Below are positions 58,156 through 64,000 of a stretch of DNA of 64,000 bases, one piece after another; position 1 is the first letter of the stretch, and each line of letters begins with the position of its first letter. The stretch covers positions 1 to 64,000 of the forward strand of contig CALCRH010000258.1 of assembly GCA_937894515.1 (NCBI GenBank), given 5' to 3'. The notes under the pieces were generated by a model. It made no database searches. It was not told the origin of the DNA and was given only the letters and a program-made list of their open reading frames with translations. Both the position numbers and the translations under genes were made by a program. The DNA comes from an uncultured Clostridia bacterium. Lineage in GTDB: Bacteria; Bacillota; Clostridia; Oscillospirales; Oscillospiraceae.

Positions 58156-58236
58156 GCAAACCGCTTTAAGCCCTGTGATACCAACGCTTTTCTGGATTTT
58201 GAAAATCGCCACAACATAAAAATTTTGACCCCTTCC
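58156..58236. repeat. Dispersed ~80-nt repeat, copy 2
   Basis: It resembles 40074-40152 over the whole length, with 21 identical bases at the right end (ATAAAAATTTTGACCCCTTCC). Both copies follow a gene fragment. Confidence 0.65.
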
Positions 58237-58312
58237 CCTTTTCAAAGCCAGCAGAAAATGCGGCAATGGAAAAAGGAGGAGGTCAATTCTAATAGGTTTT
58301 GTGGGGTCAAAA
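58223..58312. repeat. 90-bp segment with 10-bp terminal inverted repeats
   Basis: TTTTGACCCC at 58223-58232 and GGGGTCAAAA at 58303-58312 are perfect inverted repeats. The inside has no gene. It could be a minimal mobile-element remnant. Confidence 0.4.
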
Positions 58313-58358
58313 ACGGTCCCCCCACGCTTCGCATTTGCGCGGCGTATGGGGACCGTTT
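58311..58358 (-). terminator. Terminator of the second abiE module
   Basis: AAACGGTCCCC / GGGGACCGTTT, with inner CACGC/GCGTATG pairing; T5 follows on the minus strand, just after the toxin stop at 58372. Confidence 0.7.
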
Positions 58359-58371
58359 ATTTGGAGTCTGA

Positions 58372-59268
58372 TTATTTCCACGTCCCGTTGGAAGCAGACC
58401 AGTCTTCCGTAAATGCTTTGGCTTCTATTGCTGCTTTGTACGGTTCCGCCAAAAAAGATTTTATCGTTTTCAGCACTGTATCAAAATCATCGGTCTTCGT
58501 ATCGGTCTTTCGGCAAAACGCTTTCCACTTCTTCTGCATAGCACTGTCGTTGCCGAAGGCCATAACTTGCTCAAACTGCTCCACGGTGAAGTGGTGTCCA
58601 CGGTTTTCAAAGGTCTTTTCCAGAGCTTCCGCCAGTATTGCGCCATCGAAATCAAACTTCTTGGCAAGGTAATAAAGGTCGTAATAGTCTTTCATCCGGC
58701 TGGAGAACTCCATCAAAGGAAGGATGGCGTCAAGTTTTTCGGCAACTGTTGTTTCCAACGAATAGGTATTGACTGTTGGGGCGGTAAAATCGTCAAGCTG
58801 CGTCGGTATCTTCCGCTTTTCCTGCTTCGGCACGATTACGTCACCAACGCCGAAGTCGATACCGAAAGGTGTTTTCGTGTTTTTGATCTTTGCCACGAGG
58901 GAAGCGCCGATCCCAGCGTATTTCTTCGCTACCGCAATGGGAGCCACGTCCTTGATCTCAAAGGTAATAAAATCGTTGCCGGTGTCGGTCGCAATAATTT
59001 CTTCCAGTATCGTCCTGAGCTGTTCCGGCGTGTTTGGCATCTTTCTGAGCAGGAAATCAACGTCAACGGTAACACGGCTGTCAAACTCTGTAAGAGAGTA
59101 GATAAAAAGGCCGCCTTTCAGAACAAGATTTTCCGCGTATTTTGATTTCTCCAGTCGGCGCAGGAATTCCTCCTGGCAAAAAAGCTGCAGGCAGAGTTGA
59201 TAGCTTCTGCCGCTTTCAGCAGCTTTGTTTTTGAGCCGTGCAAGCACGGATGCAGCAATATCAGCCAT
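58372..59268 (-). CDS. AbiEii-type nucleotidyltransferase toxin
   Basis: A 298-residue full-length AbiEii/type IV toxin. NTase motif: NLVLKGGLFIYSLTEFDSR then VDVDFLL (GG...DxD). Conserved central segment IDFGVGDVIVPKQ and C-terminal DYYDLYYLAKKFD with the catalytic-region Asp/Tyr residues. Such toxins transfer nucleotides (to tRNA in studied relatives) and stop growth, serving as phage defence. The stop lies 13 nt from a terminator. Its start overlaps the antitoxin gene by 8 nt. Confidence 0.9.
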   Translation of the reverse strand: MADIAASVLARLKNKAAESGRSYQLCLQLFCQEEFLRRLEKSKYAENLVLKGGLFIYSLTEFDSRVTVDVDFLLRKMPNTPEQLRTILEEIIATDTGNDFITFEIKDVAPIAVAKKYAGIGASLVAKIKNTKTPFGIDFGVGDVIVPKQEKRKIPTQLDDFTAPTVNTYSLETTVAEKLDAILPLMEFSSRMKDYYDLYYLAKKFDFDGAILAEALEKTFENRGHHFTVEQFEQVMAFGNDSAMQKKWKAFCRKTDTKTDDFDTVLKTIKSFLAEPYKAAIEAKAFTEDWSASNGTWK

Positions 59269-59866
59269 TCAGCAGCACCTCCATGAGTTCTGTTACTTTT
59301 TTATATACCCGCAGCTTCTTCGCATACATCGATAGGTTCTGTAGATTCTTGTTTGTGTCGTTTGCATAGGCGTTGAGCGCTTTATTAAAAGTCTCAGTAT
59401 CAAGCCTGGCCCGGTATTTGAAACAGTCACAGATTGTGCGTTCCCGGTCATAAACGGGCAGCATTACTCCGTTAAAGATATCACTTGTTTTCCCCAGTTC
59501 ATAGATTTCCTGCTGCACATAATAGGTTTGGAGCGAAAGAATATTATCTTCAAGCTTCGCCCGTGAGATGGAGCGGGGCACAGCAATCGACCATTTACGC
59601 GGAGCAAAATCACTATATCCATAATGAAAGAGTGCAGATTCTACACAGACGATTCCCTTAGGAAAAAGCTTGGCAAGTATTTGTTCTTCCGAAGAAGCAT
59701 CTGCGTCGGCAACGCTGTAATATCCGTGACGGACACGCTCAAGAACTCCTTTTTTGCACAAAGATAGCACTTGAGTCGCAGAAATGCCGGCAGCAACAAA
59801 ATCGGCAGACTTAGCAATCCCGCCTTGCTGTGTTATGATATCTATTACTTGTTTTTGGATATCCAT
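59261..59866 (-). CDS. AbiEi-type antitoxin
   Basis: A 201-residue antitoxin partner of the toxin encoded next. The N-terminal winged helix (VIDIITQQGGIAKSADFVAA, SLCKKGVLERVRHGYY) is followed by the C-terminal domain (CVESALFHYGYSDFAP, YDRERTICDCFKYR). I choose the Met at 59866 because the AGG site is 6-7 nt upstream; a Met two codons earlier is too close. It probably represses its own promoter through the inverted repeats upstream. It is paralogous to the protein encoded at 57242-57835 with low identity. Confidence 0.88.
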   Translation of the reverse strand: MDIQKQVIDIITQQGGIAKSADFVAAGISATQVLSLCKKGVLERVRHGYYSVADADASSEEQILAKLFPKGIVCVESALFHYGYSDFAPRKWSIAVPRSISRAKLEDNILSLQTYYVQQEIYELGKTSDIFNGVMLPVYDRERTICDCFKYRARLDTETFNKALNAYANDTNKNLQNLSMYAKKLRVYKKVTELMEVLLNG

Positions 59867-59888
59867 CAGCATACCTACTTTGTAAAAA

Positions 59889-59993
59889 TCGCACACAGAA
59901 AGCGCAAATGTGTGTTCGTTTTTATTATACAGAAGCATTTAGAAATGTCAACAAAAATACTCACACTCATAAAACTTATGTGCGTAAGTTTTT
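59889..59993 (-). promoter_or_regulatory. Promoter and inverted repeats of the second abiE module
   Basis: On the minus strand: TTGACA (59946-59951), 16-nt spacer, TATAAT (59924-59929). Inverted repeats: AAAACTTA/TAAGTTTT at 59972-59993 upstream, and an imperfect CGAACACACA/TGTGTGCGA pair at about 59889-59918 downstream. AbiEi proteins are known to bind inverted repeats in their own promoter. Confidence 0.7.
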
Positions 59994-60033
59994 CAAGCAT
60001 CAACCCCCGTATTTGCAACGATTTCAAACAGAA

Positions 60034-60067
60034 AATCCCCACTCCACAAAGCATGGAAGTGGGGATT
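60034..60067. terminator. Terminator-like hairpin
   Basis: AATCCCCACT / AGTGGGGATT with a loop of about 14 nt, between the small gene at 60101 and the abiE promoter. Confidence 0.65.
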
Positions 60068-60100
60068 ATTCTATGTATGTGATAATGTCATCAAACCATT

Positions 60101-60457
60101 TTACAGCACCTTTGCTGCAAATGAAGCTCGAACTTGCGCTTTCTTCTGCCCAATCTGTGACGGGCTATACAGGGATTGAATCCGATGGATGCTTTCCCTA
60201 TAGTTCATCAAGTCAAACGGTTTTTCCAACAAATCGTAAATACTGCTTACCATTTCATTGGAAAATGCCGTAGGAAGCGCTACTGGACGCACACTCATAA
60301 CCATGCCATCATTACTACGGACAAAGATAATGTTCATCGGCATCGCTTTACCGCTATCGTAACAATGTCTCATGGGAATATCTTCACGTTGACTCAGATG
60401 CGGTGAATAGGGTGCATCTACCCACTCACGCTTTCCCATCTTGGCAGCCAGCAGCAT
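60101..60457 (-). CDS. Small protein of unknown function downstream of recombinase genes
   Basis: A 118-residue soluble protein, counted from the first ATG. In-frame codons upstream (DELKLGLFTYSGV) look coding, and AGGAG lies near a CTG at about 60505, so the true start may be a non-ATG codon or was lost. Residues IPMRHCYDSGKAMPMNIIFVR and PVALPTAFSNEM look conserved-type but match no family I know. It is the last gene of the recombinase operon. Confidence 0.5.
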   Translation of the reverse strand: MLLAAKMGKREWVDAPYSPHLSQREDIPMRHCYDSGKAMPMNIIFVRSNDGMVMSVRPVALPTAFSNEMVSSIYDLLEKPFDLMNYRESIHRIQSLYSPSQIGQKKAQVRASFAAKVL

Positions 60458-60511
60458 AACGCCGGAATACGTAAATAAGCCAAGTTTCAGCTCATCATAC
60501 AGCAGTCTTTT

Positions 60512-60664
60512 TCACTCCTGTTCACCACCACCGATTTCAAATTGAGGTGCGATAACATACAGGGTAGGAGTACCTCCTTCGAATGCCATCATCGTGCCGT
60601 CTACGTGGCAGAGGTCTGCGCGAATGTCTCCCACACCAATGCCAATGTTTTTGATTCCTTCCAT
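60512..60664 (-). CDS. 50-residue small protein of unknown function
   Basis: MEGIKNIGIGVGDIRADLCH then VDGTMMAFEGGTPTLYVIAP and QFEIGGGEQE. ATG at 60664 with AAAGGA 8-10 nt upstream. It lies 5 nt after the recombinase stop at 60670 and just before the 118-residue gene. No recognised domain; Gly-rich beta-strand pattern. Its position and ribosome site argue for a real gene. Confidence 0.55.
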   Translation of the reverse strand: MEGIKNIGIGVGDIRADLCHVDGTMMAFEGGTPTLYVIAPQFEIGGGEQE

Positions 60665-60669
60665 ATAAT

Positions 60670-62253
60670 CTATCCTTTCTGCCCTATGGGCGTATATTCT
60701 CGCGGCTTTTCAGCCGATGTCGAGCGTACTCTTGCTCTTTTGTGGGCTTCCCACTCCTCATATTCGCAATTGATACGAGGATTTTCCGGGTTCATCGGCC
60801 ACTGTTCAACCTCAGCCTTCGGCTGAATTGGTGGACAGTTGCTGCCCACAGTCATGCGAATGGTGTCTCCAATCTCCTGCGAGATGACTTCGATGATCAC
60901 TTTCCCTCCCTTTTTTCGAAGTTCTTCCGGAATTACCAGTCTGCCGATTCCGGTATATTTCATATAAACCGCTTGGTCTCCACTCAAACGATATGTAATC
61001 TGTTCCTTGTGAAGATCACGGCTGATAATGGCGCCATTCATTTTTTCTAACATGGTGTAGAGTAGATTTTCATTGTTGTATTCCTTTCGGATGCTCTTCT
61101 TATCTACCACCATTTCATGGCCCATGATGCATCGCTTCTCCATATCGGAAAGCATGGTAAGCGCCATCATCCAAGTCCAAAAGTTCCGCCGTAATACATA
61201 AAGCGTAAGCTGTTGATCTTTATCAAAGCCTGCTTCATCGTTTTCCAGCTTCTCCAGTTCATATTCCAATGCGTAAATGTACATCTCCTCCTGCTTAATA
61301 ATTATTTGCTCAAAAACCTCATCTGCTGCCAGCGCTACTTCGTAATCCTTACAGGGTCTGGATATTTCATTGTCAAAGCAGCAGATAGGCAAATCATCGA
61401 TAGGTTTTCCTCCGTTCAGACGTTCGACCACCGCCCTGCGCTTTTGCAAAAAGCATTCCAATTCCCGATGAATGGGCACCCTACGAAAGCCATTATCCGA
61501 CTTGGGAATCATTTTAATTTCCCCTTTCGCATCACGAATTTTGAAAATATCCAGCATATGCTCATCGCCATGGTCAACATACGGCTCGATATCTCTCCAA
61601 AACAACGCTCGCCCTTCTGCAGGTCGTATGCCGGTATACAGCATCAGCACTATCAGGCAAATTCTGCCGTCCTCTACAATCTTTTCCCAAAGGATTGCTG
61701 TCAGCTTTTCTAACTGCTGAATGGTAAGGGACTTCGTTTTGTGATGGTACTTTTGCAGTTCCTTTTGGATTGCATTCTTTTGCGCTACTTTATTTTTACA
61801 AGAATGCAGCTTGCGGAGAATATTCTTTTTCGCATCACCTTTCGCCGTTTCCCTTACATACAGCCATTTCATGATGTTATATGCATCGCCCCGGATGGCA
61901 GCAAAGGCGAATACCACATTTAACGCAGATTGTACGGTAGCAATAGTCGCTTCCTGATAATCTCGTCCGTGATCTCCGCGGATTTGACTGATAGCATACT
62001 TAACATCTTCAAATGACAGCCGAGAAATGGGCTTTTTCAGATTCTTATCCAGCTTTTCAATGTATTTGCCATAACTCCTCAGTGTTGCGCAATACTCCTT
62101 TCTTTTTTTGTGGCTATGGCAATTGTGCTGGCACTTACCTTTCTGCTTGCAACAGTCCTCCGCCTTGCAATCCCACCCCTTAGAATCAGCTATTTCGTAC
62201 ATGTGCTTTTTCCAGTACTGAAGCAGCGTCAACTCGGAATCTTCACATCTCAT
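60670..62253 (-). CDS. Tyrosine-recombinase-like protein with Cys-rich N-terminus
   Basis: A 527-residue protein. The N-terminal region has a cluster of Cys and His (CKAEDCCKQKGKCQHNCHSH, about residues 29-48), probably zinc-binding. A SAM-like core-binding domain follows. The catalytic domain keeps TGIRPAEGRALFW (Arg I), IPKSDNGFRRVPI (Lys strand), LRRNFWTWM (Arg II, but the HxxR His is Tyr), IMGHE (His III) and a Tyr in RKEYNNE. So it may be active. The C-terminal ~100 residues form an extra AbrB-like beta-rich domain. It overlaps the upstream gene by 4 nt. Confidence 0.75.
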   Translation of the reverse strand: MRCEDSELTLLQYWKKHMYEIADSKGWDCKAEDCCKQKGKCQHNCHSHKKRKEYCATLRSYGKYIEKLDKNLKKPISRLSFEDVKYAISQIRGDHGRDYQEATIATVQSALNVVFAFAAIRGDAYNIMKWLYVRETAKGDAKKNILRKLHSCKNKVAQKNAIQKELQKYHHKTKSLTIQQLEKLTAILWEKIVEDGRICLIVLMLYTGIRPAEGRALFWRDIEPYVDHGDEHMLDIFKIRDAKGEIKMIPKSDNGFRRVPIHRELECFLQKRRAVVERLNGGKPIDDLPICCFDNEISRPCKDYEVALAADEVFEQIIIKQEEMYIYALEYELEKLENDEAGFDKDQQLTLYVLRRNFWTWMMALTMLSDMEKRCIMGHEMVVDKKSIRKEYNNENLLYTMLEKMNGAIISRDLHKEQITYRLSGDQAVYMKYTGIGRLVIPEELRKKGGKVIIEVISQEIGDTIRMTVGSNCPPIQPKAEVEQWPMNPENPRINCEYEEWEAHKRARVRSTSAEKPREYTPIGQKG

Positions 62254-63812
62254 ATTCTTTCCTCCTCAAAATTAATTCTTGCCACAAATCCAAATTTTGC
62301 ACCAATCACCAGTTCCAAATCTCCCTTAGCTTCCGCATCCGGCGGCAGGGATAATTCAATTCTTGCTTTCGTGCAGTACTCCATAGATGAATTGTAGCAA
62401 GTGGCATCATGTCCGTTCTTACTGATACGGCTTCCGTCAACCGGCGCCGTTGAAACAACTTTTTTCAGCCAGCGATCCTGCATGGAGCCAAGTCGATTTT
62501 GTTCCGACTCATTATAGTAATCTGCATAATGCCTTGCAGATACCAGCTTTCCCGCTTTTCCCTCGATGAAACGCAGTTCTTCATCCTCGGCGCCTGCATT
62601 TGCCAGCTCACGGCGCGCTGTATTTTTCAATTTTACCTGCGCCGAAGTCTTCAGCTTTCCCTCCTTCATGCCGTTCACTGAAGTCACCGCCTCTACACGC
62701 TTCTTAATCTCATTTTTCAGCGTTTCAGGGGACATCCGGCGTTTGGCATTGGCCGGGTGAGGAATCAACGGTGTGTCCTCAGGATCTTCTTTTGAGAACA
62801 AGCTGTTTATGCAATTTGCCGCATAGGTAGAAAGCGGAAGCTTTCTTCTTTCGTTCGCATCCTCTATGCGAATCGTTTTACAATTTTTACCTCCATTCTT
62901 CACATACTTTTCATAAATATTGACTGTGCACCGATTGGAAAAATTAGATAACGGCTTAATGTCTTTCCGATCCAGCGCACAAATCTCTTCCTCATCCAAC
63001 CCCAGCGTGGCCATCAGTACCAGGGCTGCATCTACGGGCGTTGCGTGGATTTTTCCGTCTGCACCATAAGGTGGAAACAGCGCTGCACACTGCTTATAGG
63101 TCAACATGGTCGGGTTGATATTTTCCCGCATGGAGCTGTCAAAGCTTTTCCTGTGATGTGTTTCCCCCACAGCATCATAAGCATCCCAACCCAGCATATC
63201 TTCCACAGCGCCTATTGCGCAAAGCTCCTCCAGTAAATGATTCATCACGCGCTTCACTGCTTTGCGCTTATGGGTGGATTCCTTTATGAGCCATTTCCCG
63301 CACCGCTCTGCCGTTACCTCCCGCCACGGCGTATTTCCCTCCTTCTTCAACAGCAACTCTATGGTGCGTTTATCATCCGCTATCGTTTCGGGACTTCTTT
63401 TCGTCTCCTCTTCGCCATAGAGCAGCGCGTTATAGTCCGCTGCAATCATCGCTCCCAGTGTCAAATCCTGCAAATCACAACGTCTTTGAAGTCCTGCATC
63501 TCGCAGATGAAGTTTTTCCTCTTCATTCTTGCAAAACGATGCGTCTCTTGTTAGCATCCGCCAAAAGAAATCCTTCATTTGCTTATCGACCACATCCTCC
63601 AAGTGTTCAAGCCAGCCATTGTCCTTTTCGTCCGTATTTTGAGCGCTGCTAAGTTGCTCATTCATGGCTGCCGTTACTACTTTCGGAGTATGTTCATAAA
63701 CGATTTTCCCATCCACCCGGTAGGAGTAAATCACCATCAGATTCTTCGCTCTATTTTCAAACCGAAAGAAAACCGGTGTCCCATAATATTTCCCCTGCAT
63801 GATTACTTTCAC
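62250..63812 (-). CDS. Degenerate tyrosine-recombinase-like protein
   Basis: A 520-residue protein. The fold appears to be a tyrosine recombinase: LMATLGLDEEEICALDRKDI matches the 'TGLRxxEl..L' box, but with Asp in place of the catalytic Arg. A second box LKNTARRELANAGAEDEELR matches HxxR with His lost, and RHYADYYNESE may contain the Tyr. It therefore lacks key catalytic residues. It is encoded just upstream of the more canonical recombinase with a 4-nt overlap. An inactive partner or targeting subunit is possible. Confidence 0.6.
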   Translation of the reverse strand: MKVIMQGKYYGTPVFFRFENRAKNLMVIYSYRVDGKIVYEHTPKVVTAAMNEQLSSAQNTDEKDNGWLEHLEDVVDKQMKDFFWRMLTRDASFCKNEEEKLHLRDAGLQRRCDLQDLTLGAMIAADYNALLYGEEETKRSPETIADDKRTIELLLKKEGNTPWREVTAERCGKWLIKESTHKRKAVKRVMNHLLEELCAIGAVEDMLGWDAYDAVGETHHRKSFDSSMRENINPTMLTYKQCAALFPPYGADGKIHATPVDAALVLMATLGLDEEEICALDRKDIKPLSNFSNRCTVNIYEKYVKNGGKNCKTIRIEDANERRKLPLSTYAANCINSLFSKEDPEDTPLIPHPANAKRRMSPETLKNEIKKRVEAVTSVNGMKEGKLKTSAQVKLKNTARRELANAGAEDEELRFIEGKAGKLVSARHYADYYNESEQNRLGSMQDRWLKKVVSTAPVDGSRISKNGHDATCYNSSMEYCTKARIELSLPPDAEAKGDLELVIGAKFGFVARINFEEERI

Positions 63813-64000
63813 GTTATTTTCTCCTTTACAATATCATTCGTCGGAAATCCAATTTGGCTTGTTTCCTTCTGCCTCTTTCCTAAGCTTTATTGCTTGTAAG
63901 GGTAGATTACACCTTTTGGAGTCTGTCTGAATTTACCTGTGTCCGATTGCAGGGGGGAGAATACAAATGGGGCCGATTTTTGACCTCATAATTGACTTCT
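63813..64000. other. Upstream region of the recombinase operon, window end
   Basis: GGAG-type ribosome site before 63812 on the minus strand (AAAGGAGAAAA). AT-rich stretch, no further gene recognised. Near the end GGGGCCGATTTTTGACCTC recalls the GGGGTCAAAA ends seen at 58303. The element boundary is not visible. Confidence 0.4.

Noticed and set aside
58015..58371. 118-codon open frame as a real gene
   Set aside because: Only its first third resembles an HD domain fragment. The rest is repeat sequence, and no ribosome site precedes it.
1..64000. CRISPR array
   Set aside because: The TTCA tracts and palindromes are repeated, but there are no regular repeat-spacer units and no cas genes.

Overview
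The window looks like a chromosome segment of an anaerobic gut Clostridia bacterium, most likely Oscillospiraceae (Clostridium cluster IV). Reasons: GC-rich coding sequence, Gram-positive promoters with near-consensus -35/-10 boxes spaced 17 nt, an anaerobic ribonucleotide reductase (nrdD/nrdG), a membrane pyrophosphatase, an ApbE/NusG-domain/Gx-transporter set, and dispersed 'CGTAGGGGC...GCCCGC' intergenic palindromes. Species cannot be named from sequence alone.

Layout. 1-650: 3' end of a tRNA-Gly, a 23-bp inverted repeat, a hairpin array and a possible small RNA unit. 650-4000 (minus): AraC regulator, then a YerC-like regulator, methyltransferase, Hsp33 and thioesterase. 4.1-7.8 kb (plus): NlpC/P60 hydrolase and a polar amino-acid ABC transporter. 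8.5-17.5 kb: rpe, recR, apbE/NusG-II/Gx transporter, yfbR and mtaB (minus), cysteine desulfurase, MATE pump, rRNA methyltransferase. 17.5-21.6 kb (minus): typA with an odd leader, and an AMP-binding ligase. 21.8-26.4 kb: tRNA-Arg, nrdG, nrdD with a C-terminal redoxin, thioredoxin-reductase-like protein. 26.4-30.4 kb (minus): shikimate operon aroA-aroC/chorismate mutase-aroK-aroQ-aroE. 30.6-35.6 kb: PfkB kinase, OFA-type MFS, methionine gamma-lyase, PLP decarboxylase. 35.6-40.2 kb: aldehyde dehydrogenase, class II aldolase, broken FGGY kinase, secreted EEP protein, and a mosaic of gene fragments. 40.2-54.5 kb: MgtC and a large ABC/HAD/PfkB/PHP/LacI cluster. 54.7-56.8 kb: hppA. 56.9-64 kb: accessory region with two AbiE toxin-antitoxin modules (one broken), fragments, and two overlapping tyrosine-recombinase-like genes.

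The most striking object is at 52928-54496. This protein carries every landmark of cofactor-independent phosphoglycerate mutase in circularly permuted order: the usual C-terminal half comes first, the usual N-terminal half second. Metal-binding positions and the serine nucleophile are kept with near-canonical spacing, but the position matching Asp154 is Ser. It ends an operon of three tandem HAD hydrolases. LacI-type operator sequences occur at all three promoters of the surrounding cluster, which suggests one regulon for import and processing of a phosphorylated compound.

A second theme is short ectopic duplication. Examples are a 5' fragment of typA placed upstream of typA as a translatable leader, a 50-bp fragment shared by a kinase remnant and a deacetylase remnant, an MFS 3' end, an HD-domain fragment, and a copied tRNA 3' end.
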